Notes: a model not told the origin generated them from the sequence alone. DNA of 64,000 bases from Oikopleura dioica (GCA_907165135.1 OU015567.1:2547001-2611000); one strand, 5' to 3'; numbered from the stretch's first letter, positions 11,031 to 25,000 are shown. Numbers and translations are program-made.

Positions 11031-11100
11031 TTTTCTCAAAAAAAGGGAAAAATCCGGTTTCTATCTGGGCAAAAGTGAATGAGGCCAGAAAGGGGACGAG

Positions 11101-11110
11101 GCTTTTATAG
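11101..11110 (-). promoter_or_regulatory. TATA box of the second PLA2-like gene
   Basis: CTATAAAAGC on the minus strand, 71 bp upstream of the ATG at 11030; identical to the element at 2893-2902. Confidence 0.6.
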
Positions 11111-11299
11111 CTGAAGATGATTTTGAAAATTCGTCTCGGTGGAATTTATGAAAGAATCGACCGCAATGAACTCGACGACATGTGTTTTTATTGGAAGGGA
11201 TGAAATCTCATTATGCTTAGATAAGATTTCTATTTTCAAGTCTTGCTCGGCTAATCAGCGATTTTTTGCTATAAGCCATTATAATATTTTTTCAAGAAA

Positions 11300-14011
11300 A
11301 TGACTATGCTTGTATGCTTGTATTACTCTCATAAGAGCACTCTCTTTGGTAACACTCGAAAAGTATTATTTTATGAACGCGCCACAAAATTATTATTTCA
11401 ACAAAAGTTGGATGGGTTACCAACGAGTCTTTATCAAGCGTTTGCGGTTCAACAACTGTCGATGATTATTTTTTCAGTGATCGAAAATGGTAAGTTATGA
11501 AAGATCGCTCCAAAACAGTGACTCAACTAATAACCGGACTCAATCATTCAGAAATAACTCTTGACCGAGGATGGCCTTGACTGAGAAGTCTCCAAGACCG
11601 CGTTGTTTGTTTCAGTCGCTAGAAAATTGCTTCTTCGGCCTTTTCAATTTCAAGGTCGGTTAATTTCTTTCGTCTTTGGTTCAAGTCAGTAGAACAGCTT
11701 TTTTTAAAAAAAAATCTTGTTTTCTTACTTTTTGGTTAAATTTTTGAGTAAACTTTGACTTTTTAAAATAAGGGTATACCTTTGAAAGTTCTGAGAAAAA
11801 AATATGCGTGATCTGTTAACCCAAAAACATGCAGTCAAATTCAACATGATGTAAAATCATCACGAATCACTTGAACTACATGCACCATCCATTTTAACAA
11901 GAACCAAAATTTTTACGATGAAAAAATCACTTTGAACCTTCGCACCTTTCCGCTCATTTTTCACACGTTCCGCCGGTTTTCACCTGTTTTTCGGACCTTT
12001 TGGGTTAATCTTAATGAACCAGTGGAATTCGACAAAACGTGACTCATTTTGAAAAGTACTACCGAAAGAGCTCAGTTAAAAGACGTACAATATAAATATT
12101 TAAAGAAAACCACTCTGGCAGGACTTGAACTAGTTCAACGATAATTGCTCATCGAGAGCACCATAACGTGAATTTGATGAGTATATTGAGTAGCCCGGCA
12201 AGGGTGTGAGCTCGAAGTTGTTTTGCGCGATTCTGCACAAATGAGATCATCCAAAAAAGCCTTCTGAGAACGAAGTTTCTGATTTTTATTTTCTCATAAC
12301 TTCGCTCTTCTCTTGTTTTGAGGAAAAGATTGATTACAATATAATCGCAAAAATCGTCGTTAAAATCGTAAAGAAAACAAGCACCGGATTCTGAATAGAT
12401 ATTGACGTTGTCATGATTCGAGACGAATTATTATTTGATATGCAATAAGAACATCCGATCGACTTACAACAAGAAAGTAAATATAGAGAATGATAGAAGG
12501 GAAAAGCCAGAATTTAGTTCAATTTTTATATATTTTTGAAAAACTTTTTTTGTTTATTAGATTTTTGCTAAAAATTGGATTATATGTTTATGATGTCGGG
12601 TAAATAAATAAACATATAATACATTCATTATATAATATCATTTATGTTCTTTCTATGTATGCAAGTGATGATTGATCTTTTTAATTTTTTTTTAGGTCTG
12701 ATATCAACCTTGCTATTCAATACTTTCTGACGGACAACTTTATCGAAGGGATGGGAACAATTTCAATTGTCATCTTTTCCGGTTGGCTTGCTGCATATTA
12801 TTCGTTGTTTTTGTCGGGATCATTTAATTCAAATGATAAAAAATCCCCTTTCATTCTTCTTCTTCATCTTCTGTTGCTTGGGCCAATTTGGCACTTTTAT
12901 ATGCAGTATAAAAAATCTGATGAACCGGATCCGGCGCTTGACAAAAACGTTGCCAAATTAAGACTAATCGAAGGATCGACAGAAGCCGCTCCACAGGTAC
13001 CTAAAATGCCTTTTTTGGCGCTTTAAATATCTCTTTTTAAGTTGATGTTACAATTATTGTATGGCGTTTATTGCTTCAACAATCAATTTCAATCGCATCC
13101 CAATGAGTTTTGCGCGGCAAATATGAACGTAAAAGACAAAAACTCCTTCATGGCGAACGTAATTCTCCAAAGTCTCCTACACCAAGACAAACCCCATTAT
13201 ATTTTCTCAGCCGAATTTGTTCTTGGAAATATTCCAAGTGTTATAAGAAGCTTTCCTCGGGCAGTGAAGTTGTCAATTTTCTCATCAAGTCTATCACTGG
13301 TCTGGATGGTTTTTTCCGTGAAAAAAGAGTTGCAATTTCAAGGCATGTTGAAAATCCCCCATTCAATTTTTCTCAGTATTATGGTGAGTCCTTATCGATA
13401 TATCTCTTAATTGTTATACAATGCATAATATAAATATTAGAAAAATTAAAATTTAGTTTTTCTCTCAAAAGACGGCTCGATTTTGTATTTTGCTTTCCTT
13501 TGCTTGCTATTTTGGAAGGGATACAAATTTCAGACCGGTTTACGATCGGTGGATAATTTCATCTTCCCTCCCTTTTATTCTTTTCATCCATGGGCTTATC
13601 ATATTCACTCTTGGTTGTTTTTCCAAAAGCGTAGAAGAAAAGATGTTTGGGTTGACGAGGACGTTCTATTATGACCTGGAGAAACCTCTTGGATTCGTGA
13701 ATTTTTCGCTCATTCAAATCGAACATATCGCTGTCTATGTCTACCATAAAATTCACCTCGGACCCCTGTTTGGTTATTACTTTATGACGGGACCATTGGA
13801 ATTATTTTTCGTTGGTGGCCTTTCTTTACTCGCCTTTTTGATGGAAATCTTATGGATGTTTTTGTTGTCACCGCAAAGTTCTCAAAACAAAGAGCCTTTT
13901 CATGATCTTTTGTTTCAATTAAAAATAATGAAAGAACGATTATTATGGCGAGAAAAGAAATCTTTGCCGGAAAATGAAATGCAATTGCTTGAAAGATACA
14001 CCTATAAATAA
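11300..14011 (+). CDS. XK-related protein (XKR family)
   Basis: Exons 12696-12996, 13042-13383 and 13472-14011 are secure (GT-AG, in phase); 11300-11478 is the probable first exon. About 453 residues with many membrane spans. Family landmarks: SDINLAIQYFL near the first span, LLLHLLLLGPI, and AKLRLIEGSTEAAPQ running into LMLQLLYG, the XKR signature before the third span. XKR proteins act in the plasma membrane in phospholipid scrambling or transport. The 1.2-kb first intron is unusually long here and needs a GA donor (CAGT then GATCGA) to stay in frame; the nearby canonical GTAAGT at 11491 puts the next exon out of frame. No gene lies inside that intron. Confidence 0.7.
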
Positions 14012-14845
14012 TCGCACCGCGATTCTTACTGTTTCCCTGACTGACTATCACTACCTGACTGATAAATAAAAAAAGAACTTCCTGACACTTATTTTCGAGT
14101 GTTTTCTGTGTCTAAGACGGCGCTTCTCAATCTTTTGGAACGAGTACGTTCCAAAATTATTAAAAACAAAATTGCAAATATTCGGTTTGGTCTTTTTCCC
14201 GTCTAAGTTCTTTTCCACGTTTTTATATCATTGTCTACCAGCTTTGGAATTTTCAACCATCAGAATTTTTTTCAAAAAACAAAAAAATGGTAACTTTTCA
14301 TATAATTTGCCCCTAACAGATTTACGGAAATAAAGACCAGAAGAAGAAAGTGCAACGTCTTGATTTTGCGTCGCCCTCTTTATCAGACCTCAGATCAGAC
14401 GTTTGTCCTTGGTAAAAGCGGTCGCCCTTTACGTAAAATCGGGCGAGAACGTAAACCAAAAAGAATTCTCCGCGAAAGCTGGACACGGAATCGCTGCATT
14501 TTTTAAAGAATTATATATTTCGCTTGTCAGTGACAACGAGCGAAATTAAATTTCATCAGATCTAGGAGTCAATTTTTATTGCGAAAAATATTAGACGAAG
14601 AAGAAATCTTGTTACTGGATTTGAAAATTTTTAAAGTTTCAAGACGTTCATGTTTATTTTGCTAAGGCATTATTGCCTTGGCCCAAGGGGAGTGTTCGCT
14701 CCGAAGGCAAACAAAAAAATCAGACGATTACAAATCTGACGGATTGTTACTTACTATTACGACATTCCAAGGCGACAGAAGAAACTTTCCATTCGCTCTT
14801 AAAAATTTCAAATAAACAAAGAAAAGAATAGAAAATTAGAAAATT
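14012..14845. other. intergenic, nothing recognised
   Basis: A short hairpin is visible at about 14519-14545 (CGCTTGTCAGTGACAACGAGCG). No coding exon or RNA found. Confidence 0.4.
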
Positions 14846-17213
14846 ATGGAAAAAGAGGAATCAAAAATACGAAGAAGATGCTTGTCTCTAGCGCCTTTTA
14901 GTAAGTTTTTGTAGGGAAGAAGCCCTTATTTGTCCCCTTCGCTTAAGGGTGTCAGTACGTTAAATTTTTCATTTGCAAATGAATTCAAACGAAGCAAAAA
15001 ACGAAGAAATGCCGATTACTAGTCCTTTTCATTTCAGATGTGACCCTTTTGCTGGACAAGCTAACCCCGACGCAGCTGAAAAATCTACAGAATCACAAGT
15101 ACTCTGCCTCTGGTCGATCCCTCCTGGAGCCCTTCTACGATCCATGGTGGAATTTTGCAATTACACTTTGTCCCCTGTGGATCGCGCCCAATATGATTAC
15201 CTTCATCGGCCTTCTCGCAAATCTTTCCAGCTTTGTCATCATGTTTAGGAAAACGATGCTCAAGTTTATTCTTTTTAGAAGAAAGATAATCTTATGCCTT
15301 TGCCACTTCCAAAGAAAACCGCGAAAAGCTTATCAGATCCCCAAATAATGCTTAGATTATTTCGTCACATTGAAAATATTTTTGCAACCTTCATCATTTT
15401 CATTTCAAAATTGAGCCATGATAAGTTATTGCGGCTTAGATGGATCTGGAATTGCGCCGAATTGGGTTTTCTTCTACGCTGCGTTTTCCTTGTTTTTCTA
15501 TCAGACTATGGGTATGAATGATAGAAGGGGGTTGACTCACCGTCATAATTTTCAGATGCGATTGATGGAAAACAAGCTCGAAGAACTGGAACCGGCTCTC
15601 CTCTTGGAGAATTGTTTGATCATGGAATGGATACAATAGGCTTGGGTATATATTTTATAAAAATTTTATAAAAAAAAATCTTCGCAAAAGCTGTTTGTGA
15701 AAATTTTTTGAAATCATAATATTTTTAAAAATATGATGATTAAATATTTTTATTATTCACTGAATTGTGATAAGATAAGCTGATCATCTTCAATATATGA
15801 GGTAAATATCTGATCTTCATAAATTTATCAACATATAAGTTTTTAACAGCAACAAATTTTAACCCTCGAAAGCCAATTGTTTCTTTCTTCCGATGATAAT
15901 TATGTCGACAAACTGCGCTGAAGAGCAAGAAAAAGGTATGACCGACCTTTTCTTTTTCATCGAACTTTTCTATTCCTAGCTTATTTCTTGAGCTATCTTT
16001 GCTTCTTCGTGTACTACTTCTCGCACAGTCTCCAATACATCACTGGAACTTTGACGTTCGGGCTTATCGACATCACCGAAATCCAAACTTCAACGATGGG
16101 CCTCCTCGTTATGACAGGTCTAATGGGCCAAGATCACTGGGCAGAAGCAAGTCCGATTCCTGGTCTTTCAAATCGAGATACGGTTGTTTATGGCTCTTGC
16201 TGTATTTGTTTCTTTGCGCTCACCAGGGAAGGAGTTCGGATTTTTGATAAAAACGGGCTCTAAAATGCTCTAGAAAGCCATTTTTGAATCAGCTGAATTA
16301 ACAGAAAATTCCGAATTCCTCCTCAAGAATGTTCATCTTGCTTTCTAAAGGTGGCTGCGGACCGAACGGCTCCAGCTGTGCCGGTAAGAACTCTTTTCGC
16401 TTTCTAATTCTAGCGCTCGTGTTAAATCGTGAAAGCTCATGCTCGTCAAATTTTCTTATTCAAATCCTCCACCTTCTTTTCAGGCACCTCGATTCTTTCT
16501 CCATTTCCTTCTATCTTGCTCATTATCGGACTAGGCATCGTCGTCGGAAATAAAACCGGATTGGCAGCTAGATATCCCGTCGGTTTCATTTTTTATATTT
16601 CGATGCTCTGCGCTAAAACTGGTCACAAAGTAAGAAATCCTCAAAAGTCTTCGTAAGCCTTATTTTTCAGCTTATCGTCGCTCAAATGACAAAAGCATCG
16701 CTTCGATTAGCCGACCCTTGCCTCTGGAGTATCTGCTTGTTGGGATTCAACCAGGTAAATCAATTCTAGAGCTCATTTCTTCAAATAAACCCCGCTTGCC
16801 CTTTCATTTATTCATAAAACAACGTGAAACAACGGTGGTCCGCGGAGTTTGAGATTTTAGAAATTCACCCCAGGGAACCGCATAATTTTGGTAACCAAGT
16901 GGTTAAATTACTTCAGAAAGGGAAGCGCGAGGGCGAACTCTTACGTGAAACCTTCTATTACGGGTTTTCTCGACGAATTTCTTTTTGAAATATTATTATT
17001 CAGTATGTTGGAGATTTGCTGCCGCCTAATTGGTTGTTTGCGGGTCTTGTTGGATATGCGATTATTGACTTGGCAAGATACTGTATTAGAGTGTACACGC
17101 AGATTGCGGATTTCTTGAAGGTAAGAGGACATTCTAGAGCTGGATGGGAAATGAACCTTTAGATCCGCGTCTTGACGATTCCGAAAGAGAAGCAAAAACT
17201 CAAGAGCCAGTAA
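14846..17213 (+). CDS. CEPT1-like: choline/ethanolamine phosphotransferase (CEPT1/CHPT1 type)
   Basis: Eleven exons: 14846-14900, 15038-15247, 15416-15511, 15556-15645, 15873-15935, 15980-16231, 16351-16383, 16484-16629, 16671-16754, 17004-17120, 17163-17213; every phase agrees, giving 398 residues, the usual family length. [14 protein letters not shown] precedes the first span, and the CDP-alcohol phosphotransferase motif is complete: [10 protein letters not shown], then GELFDHGMD. Later SGTL-like [19 protein letters not shown] and QMTKASLRL follow the family order. The enzyme transfers phosphocholine or phosphoethanolamine from CDP to diacylglycerol in the ER/Golgi. Introns 2 and 6 need GG and GA donors. 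AATAAA follows at about 17280. It converges on the EGF gene with 198 bp between stops. Confidence 0.92.
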
Positions 17214-17411
17214 GGAGAAACGCGTCGCCAAGAGTTCTTAGCCTGTCCAAATTACACCTTTTCAAGAGTTGAAAATCAAAATAAATTTTATGTTATCGTT
17301 TGCTTAAAATTATTGTCTGCTTTGATAAAAAAATCCTGTTTTCTTGTTTTTTTTCAGTTTTTTTTTCAATTTTTATCGCAAATCATCGAAGACATGATAG
17401 AAAAAGCAAAT

Positions 17412-19674
17412 TTAGCCCCAATTTTCGCATAAGTCGCCAGAGTAACCATCTGCGCAGATGCAAATGAATCCTGGTCCATCAATTTCACAAGTTGCAATTC
17501 CATAGCAAGGATTCGGCGAGCATGGCGTAAGCTCACAGTTTGAACCATAATATCCTTCTTGGCAATCACATTTGTAGCCCTTTTCGCCATAAGTAAAAGA
17601 GCATTGCCCGTTGTTTTTGCAAGGATTGTTGGTGCAAGGATCAAATTCACAAAAGTCTCCGAAATGCGGCGCGACACATTTACAATAAGCCGTGATCTCG
17701 TCCCAAATATTGATCGAGCAAGTGCCGCCATTAAAACAGTTGTGATTTGTACAAGGAGTTATCTCGCAATTATCTCCCGCATATCCAATGTTGCAATCGC
17801 AGAGGGGCTGGTTGTCGATTATGTTACAATAACCATGGCCTGGATTGCAGTCCACATCCAAACAGGGATCTTCAACCAGCTCGCAATGGTCACCTATCCA
17901 TCCATCGAAGCATTCGCATACAGCAGTGTTCTGGTCGCCGCTACCAAAAATGTAGCACTGCCCATGATAACAGGCAATGTTTGTGCAAGGCGTTATTTCA
18001 CAGAATTTACCAGAGTATCCATGATTACAAATACATTCATATCTTTATAAGATTCTTATTGATTCTGAAGGATTTATTTTTATAATTGTTGAACCTTTCA
18101 TATACTCCTGGTTGTTTTCATCAAAAGCACATGTTCCGCCGTTTTGGCAAGAACTTATCAAACAGGACTCTGACTCGCAATGTGTTCCATAAAAACCTTC
18201 CTCGCAAATGCAAATCGGATTCGAACCTTCAGCTTTACATTCACCCCCGTTTTCGCAATCAAAGTCTTATCATTTGGTCAATAGTCTTTCGAGAAAATCA
18301 TATAAAAAATCAGAAAATCTTGCCACTGTCCTGAACAAGCATTAAACTCGCAGTTATTTCCTGAAAAGCCATCAGGACAGGAGCAAATATAGCTCGATCC
18401 ATCAATGATACAAGTTCCTCCGCTGAAACAAGGATAATGAGAACAGGGCGTCATTTGGCAATCTTTGCCAGAAAATCCATCTTGACATTCACAAGAATAA
18501 CTCGATCCGCTTATTTGACATGTTCCGTTATTCTTTAATTTAGGTCATACAAGATGACTCATATTTCTTGTCAAGATTTTGAAAAATCTCAGCTTGATAA
18601 AAGAGATACGAGTTTATTCTTGAGATAATATTTAGACCTTTATCTGGCAGGGTTCATGTGTGCATGGTGTAACCTCACAAAGTGTTCCGGAGTAACCAGG
18701 AGGACAAAAACAGGAGGCGTTTATTCCATTCCAAATGCAGTGTCCTTCATTTTGACATTCAACTTTTGAGCACTCATCGAACTCACAATGTTCTCCGAAG
18801 TAGCCATCCGAGCAGATGCATGTCCCAGTTGAACCATTTATGGAACAGTAACCATTGTTGCCGCAATCAATGGACGAGCATGGGTCAATTTCACAGTTAT
18901 CGCCAGAAAAACCATCATAACACTCGCAGTAGCTAAGAGATCCATCAATGATACAGTTTCCATTTTCATTGCATTCGTTTCCACTGCATGGAGTTATTTC
19001 GCAATCTTCTCCGGAAAACCCGTCCAAACAATTGCAAATTGCTTCTGTTCCATCAGCTAAACAGGTTCCTCCATTCAAACAACCATGATCAGTGCAAGGG
19101 GTGAACTCGCAGAAATCACCATAGTCGCCATCATTGCAGGCGCAGATAAAACTTGAACCGTCAATTATGCAAGTTCCTCCGTGGAGGCAAGGTTTCCATG
19201 AGCAAGGGGTAATCTCACTGTTGTCCCCCCGGAAACCGTCTGGGCATTGGCATACATAAGATCCCCCATCACTTGTACATGTTCCCCCATTTTGACATGG
19301 CTCACTAGAGCAAGAGGATGATCACAGCCTTTGCACCCTTCAGGGCAGTATTCTCCGCATGGGCATCCGAAGAGGCATTCTTAAAATTGTCAGTAAATAA
19401 AAAGTAGTCTGAATCGTATCATTTACTTTCGTACATATCCTTGCAAATAGATTGACAGTATTCGCTTTCACAAAGCAATCCACAACCCACATAATCGGTC
19501 CTGCACAGGGAATGGCACTGATCCTGTATATCTTTATCACTGAATAATTTTTTTTTTTGCTATCAAAAAAACACCAGAAGGTACTCACGGGCAATCATAA
19601 ACATTCTCTCTTAGCTGAAAATCTCTTCGATAAGCAAATTTTCCATCGCAAAGAAAGAAAAGTAAGAACAACAT
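17412..19674 (-). CDS. secreted protein: 13-Cys module plus about 15 EGF repeats
   Basis: Six exons (19674-19589, 19539-19427, 19379-18638, 18532-18325, 18265-18109, 18042-17412). A signal peptide (MLFLLFFLC) leads into a cysteine-rich module of about 55 residues (start about DQCHSLC, end GCKGC) shared with genes at 48.9, 56.5 and 60.3 kb, then about 15 EGF repeats with the usual CxNGGTC and CEITPC pattern, and no membrane span. About 645 residues if read across one oddity: at about 19310-19315 a single T seems missing where the module joins EGF 1 (paralogues read HPLC), shifting the frame. EGF 1 also has Ser for its last Cys. Introns 4 and 5 need GG donors. Likely an extracellular matrix or adhesion protein. 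Confidence 0.8.
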
Positions 19675-19909
19675 CTCAATTTATTCTGATTGTTAGGTGA
19701 TTTTTTTCATTCTACCAAAATTATTATTTAACGACAAGCAAATACTAAACTCATAACGAGAAACTCGCTCAGACGCTCTTTGCAAAGAAACACACCCCTT
19801 CACTTTAGATAACTCTTCCTTGATTTCAATTCAAATTTTTGTACAGAGATTTTATTTTTTAGCAATAAATTTCAAATTTATCAACAACAGTCGAGTCGGT
19901 GATGTATTC

Positions 19910-20350
19910 CTAAAAACTTAGTATTTCCCTTTCGCCAATATCTCTTACTCTGAGCCAAGATGTAGTCAGCTGGTTATCTGAAATATCAATATCAGTAGTT
20001 GTAAGCATCAACGAAGTCGAGCAGTTCTTGAAATCGAAGTTTTTCTGTAAAATCGAGCGCTCTTCAATTTCCGGAAAGCAGCCTTTTCCAATGCAATCGC
20101 AGGATCGATCTTGACTGACGTAAGATGTGATGATAACTGTAACTTAATTCTGGTTAGGCGAGTTGAAATTGGGATTTATCTACGCCTAAAGCCGTTCCTA
20201 GGATCACGTAAAATAAAATGACGCCGCAAAAAATCCAATCTTCCCGAAGATTTTTCCTCCTCTCGGCTTCCGAGAACTGAAAAAATGAATATTTTTTAAC
20301 ACGAAGATAAGAATTACAGTCATTGTGGCTTGCCCTCGTTGTCGTTGCAT
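19910..20350 (-). CDS. small single-pass membrane protein with Cys-rich ectodomain
   Basis: Three exons (20350-20318, 20276-20186, 20142-19910) give 118 residues. The span (about residues 27-47, core WIFCGVILFYVILGTAL) is completed only across intron 2, which uses a GC donor (TTTAG then GCGTAG). The outside part carries SCDCIGKGC and a later NCS. Short basic N-terminus, so type II is likely. Intron 1 is 41 nt, GT-AG. Its 3' end lies about 235 bp from the start of the EGF gene on the same strand. No family recognised. Confidence 0.6.
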
Positions 20351-22070
20351 TTTCAGGCTCCTTTAAAATCTTCAAACTGATCTTTCTTCGCAAAAACAGA
20401 ATTGAATTTGACGAAATCTAGAAAAGATGGATAGTCTTCCTTGATTTCAGAAGCATCAAATTTTCTACTCAAATAAAGATAACTAAACATTTTCTCAGTT
20501 TCACCATCCAAATATGAGTAAACTCATATTTTAGAAAACAGTTTGTCTTTTCGATAAGATTCACCATGTTTAGAATCTCCGTAATCCTGATTTTAAAACC
20601 AGTTTTGGAAGGAGAATTTTCATTCACGATGTTTTTCTTTCGGATGTGGCCGTATTTACGCTACTTTAATATTACCTCGTCTTTTGTTTGTGGCACAACA
20701 AGATAACCAATCGTAAGGAGCACCACTGCCTCTTGCACCGTGCACGATTTCAGAAGAAATTACAATTTTTTTCGAGCGCCGTTGACCCCAAAATATGCTA
20801 ATTGCAAATTAATTCAAGCGATTTGTCTGGCAGCCTCTTGTAAAAAAATTCGTCTCTGGCATGAAAAAAAGTCGAAAAAATAGTTGAAAGAAAGTCATTT
20901 CAGAAAAGTAAACATAAAAAGACAAATCAGATATTAATATAATTTACTGAAAACAACGATTAGAAAGATTAGCACGATCGGAATCGACATCAAAATATTA
21001 CGAAATGTTCTGGTAAATCTAAAATTTTTGTCCAAATTGTCACACTGTTATGTCTTTTTCTGTCAATTTTCTGCCATTTACCGACTTTCTGTTGACAAAC
21101 TTTGATAGTAAGCAAGATGAAAATAAAAAAGCTAGCTTACCGAATTAGTTTTTATACCAAGAAAGTAATTGTCGCCTCAAAATAGACTATTTTTGAAGAT
21201 GAAAGCTAAAAGATCATCATAAATAGAATTTGATCTTGTTATTTCTACCTTTTTGAATGATTAAATAAAAGAAATATCTAAATAAAGAAGATTTGATAAC
21301 AAAGTTTTTACTTTTCATGAATTATCATGAAAAGTAATGGTGGCGCAGAGGGCGCTCTCGGGCCATCGCCTCCCCAAATGCTCCTTCCTTAACGACATAC
21401 CGTCACACGAATCTTCCGGATACGAGATTTTTCTATCGAAAACGTTTGAGTTCGTTATTTGAACAACCGATTGTACTTTTCCAAAACACTTTTCTATCAA
21501 ACAAAGTTTTTAAAACAAATTTGAAGACATCAAAAGAGAGTATCAGACTTAACGACAGCAAACTTTTACAGGTAATAAGCTCAAAGAAAAAATTTTTCAA
21601 TAATTAATTTCTTATTTAATTTTTGTTGTTTTTATGTTAAAAATTACTCGAGATGATACGGTAAAAGAAAGAAAATTCTCGAAGAAAAATTCCTGTTTTA
21701 TTTTCCTGACGCTTAAAGCCGCGCGCGGCTTTTATTATGCATGATATCCAATGTTAAAAATCCACTAAATTATTTGATTTTTATTAAAAAATAAAAATAT
21801 AAAAAACGGCTTCTCCTTATCTAAGCACCAAGAGACCGTAATGAAGCTAAAACATTGTTTGAAAATGACTCAAATGAGATACTGTTGCTTTTCAAGGAAA
21901 CAATTAAATGATAAAACAAATTATCAAGTTCCACAAAATTTATGTTGAACAAGTTCTTATCAATTTTCTCAGCTGGCAACGCCTTTGATTTATTCTTCGG
22001 GCCAAGACTGATTTTTTTTCATTTTTTTTAGAAAATTTATTTATTGATTAAAACTTTTAGATCGACTGAA
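20351..22070. other. intergenic, AT-rich, one hairpin
   Basis: No gene signal in 1.7 kb. A perfect stem occurs at about 21310-21335 (ACTTTTCATGA and its complement), followed by GGCGCAGAGGGCGCT. This resembles the ends of the small element at 23040-23154 and may be a relic of it. Confidence 0.4.
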
Positions 22071-25000
22071 ATGCGTCTAACAGCGGTTTTGCTGGCTTCG
22101 TTGGAAGCTGAGCAGCTTCTTCACAGAGAATGCTTCAAATTTGGGATGGATTCAATTTCTCAAAATGCCAATGTTTGGCGAGGAAGGAGAGAAGCCGCCA
22201 AAGAATATGATGAAGACGGGGATGAGTGGAAAGATCCAAGGCCGAGATGGAATAATAATGAAGAGCCGTTGACTCTAGGCAGAAGGAAAGGGTTCAGAGA
22301 GAAAATTAACCTGTTTGGGTTTTTGGCGAATTTTTGTCTTCAAATTTTATCTAATGATTTTTCGATATTTAAAGTGAAGAAAAGAGTGATTTCTTTTAAT
22401 GAAGTGAGAGCCTTAATTTTCTAAAAGATCAAAAGGCTAAAAATCCTAAGAATTTCAAAAAAAAAAAATTCAGCACCGAATTTTCAAAAGCGAAAAACCG
22501 CAGACAAGGCGCTAAAAGAGCCCTAATGAAATTATGACGGGAGCCTTATTCCGTAATTATGTAGCGTCTTGTCACGTAATTATGGAGACATCAGAGTCAC
22601 ATCTCCTTAACCGCCGGGGACGGAAATTCGGCGATTTTCTGCCAGCTCTAGAATCAGCTTGAAAATCCGTTGGAGGCTGATTTTTTGCTGATCGCGAAAA
22701 AAAATTTTGCTTTTGTAGGAAAAAGTTCTGTTTTGGAGTGTTTTCTCGGCCAAGTTTGAAAAAACGCAATTATAGTTGAATAAACTAACGTTGTTTTATT
22801 TCGTGAATTTGCTCAAAAAATAAAATGGGATTGAAATTCTGAACCGTGAAATAAGCAGAAACACACTTGGCCGAATCGTCAATGGAACCGCCGCGGATTA
22901 TGATATGTGGCCCTTTATCGCGATGATTGGATTTCGGTAAGTTTGAAATTTCGAAAACACAAAAAGGCCCGACCGAGATTTGAACTCGGGATCTCCTGAT
23001 TACTAGTCAGGCGCTTTAACCAACTAAGCCATCGGGCCTGGAGGGCGCTATGAGTACTTATCATTATAAATCATGATAAAATTGAATTTTCGATCCGTAA
23101 TTTGGAATTTTACGTTATCATGATTTCTCATGAAAAACTCCTTCTAGCGCCCCCTTTTCTTAATTTGAACGGTAACTATTATGGTTTTGGTGTTAATTAA
23201 ATTAAATATTTTGACACATCAGTGGCGTGAAATTTACCCAGAAAGGGTTTTGTAAGCTGTTTCTAATAGATGATTTAGTGGATACGGCGGTATCGGACAA
23301 TTTTGCGCTGGAAGCATAATCGACGATCAGCACATTCTCACCGCGGCCCACTGCTTTCGTGGTTGGGGCGTTATTCAGGCACGCAGTTCTCACTTGTACT
23401 GCTACATCGATTTATATAATTATTATCTACTTAAAAGTGTTAACTCAATAAAAGCCCGATCAATTTACAGTTACCCTCGGCGCGTACTCAAAGCTAGACC
23501 ATGAGTCGCAAGCAAAATCGGACCAAAAAACTTACTTCATTGGAAATCTCAAATGTCATGAAAACTACGAATCCAGAGCCGATACAATCATCTATGACAT
23601 TTGTCTGTTACAATTGACGGAGAAAATTTCTTTTTCGGACAATGTTATGCCCGTTTGTCTGCCAGAAGTTGACTATCCTCCTCCAGGAAAGGCATCTTAG
23701 TTTCCTAAAAACCATAAGACAAACGTCAGCTAAATGACTGTGGAAACTTTAAGAGATAATATAAATGAACAAATATTTATATTGTTAGCTAAAAATACAT
23801 TCCAATTGCCAGGCCGCACTTTTGAGCCTTGCTAAAAGCTGGAACAAACTGTATCGTCGCTGGTTGGGGAGAGACGCAGAACACAGGCGATAACTCGATT
23901 CTCCAGAAGGCGATTATTCCCCTGGTCGATGTGGAGCAGTGTCAGGCGAGCTATCAAGACGACGGCGTCAACGTCAGATCCGACCAACACATCTGCGCGG
24001 GCTTCAAAGAAGGACAAGTCGACGCCTGCCAGGGCGACAGGTAACCATTAGAAATAAGCTGACAAACTAAACAGATTCTCAGCTTCTCAGCGGCTTTCTT
24101 TTTTTTCCTTTTTCATCATCATTCTCATTTTCAGTGGCGGACCTCTCGTGTGCATGAGTTCCCAAGGCAACTACCCCGAGCTCTACGGAATCGTGTCGTT
24201 CGGCGTTGGCTGCGCGCTGCCCGGCAATCCTGGGGTTTACACGAACGTGGCTCGTTTCCGCGAGTGGATAAAGGCCGCAGTTGACGATGCGGATACACTC
24301 GATGTTAGAGACAGTAAGACGTTGTTCATTTACTGTAACTCACCACTCATTAAAGGATACTACCATTGTGAAGAGATTAACCGAGTGTTTATGGTCTTCG
24401 ACAATGTTGATATTGGATGTCGTCAAGGAACGCCATACGCTTCTGATAAAGAATGCTCAGTTCAGGTACAGTTGAAGAAAAATCATTGGGAAAATGATGA
24501 TCTTTTTCAGTGCAAAAATCCCGAAGACGAATTGAACTTGGACGGTCTCTCCGGTCTCAAATGCTTCTGCCGCTCATCATTCAACTGCCGCTGGATCGGA
24601 GTTTCCGACAGAATGGACTACCGAGCAAACAAACTCGATTCAATCATCAAGGTATTTCTTGAACCAGCAGCGTATTTTCGTATTTAGCCAACTCTGGGGC
24701 TGATCGAATTAATTTATCGCGATCCAGGATTCAAAAATAACAAGAATTAAATAAGCGCATGTATTTATTTTTGCATCTCCTCTGAGAATTCGACCACTGG
24801 CTTATTTTAGAACACGAACACGCCCTGTTTCCCTATTTGCAGGAAGAGAACGAACTGTAATTTGAATTGATATTTTATTTCAGTGTAATTCGCCGAGGAA
24901 GGTTTCGGATGGATGCTCGCCGCCAGATTTGCAGCCGATTCATATTTATTCGCCGCAGAAACAAGTTTACTCCAATAAGGTGAGAACCAATAAGAGAGGG

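Noticed and set aside
17559..18936. Long plus-strand frames across the EGF gene
   Set aside because: They are antisense shadows of the cysteine-rich repeats on the minus strand.
23687..23838. GC donor (GGAAAG then GCATCT) for the protease intron
   Set aside because: It breaks the frame; the GA donor six bases upstream keeps both frame and the expected residues.
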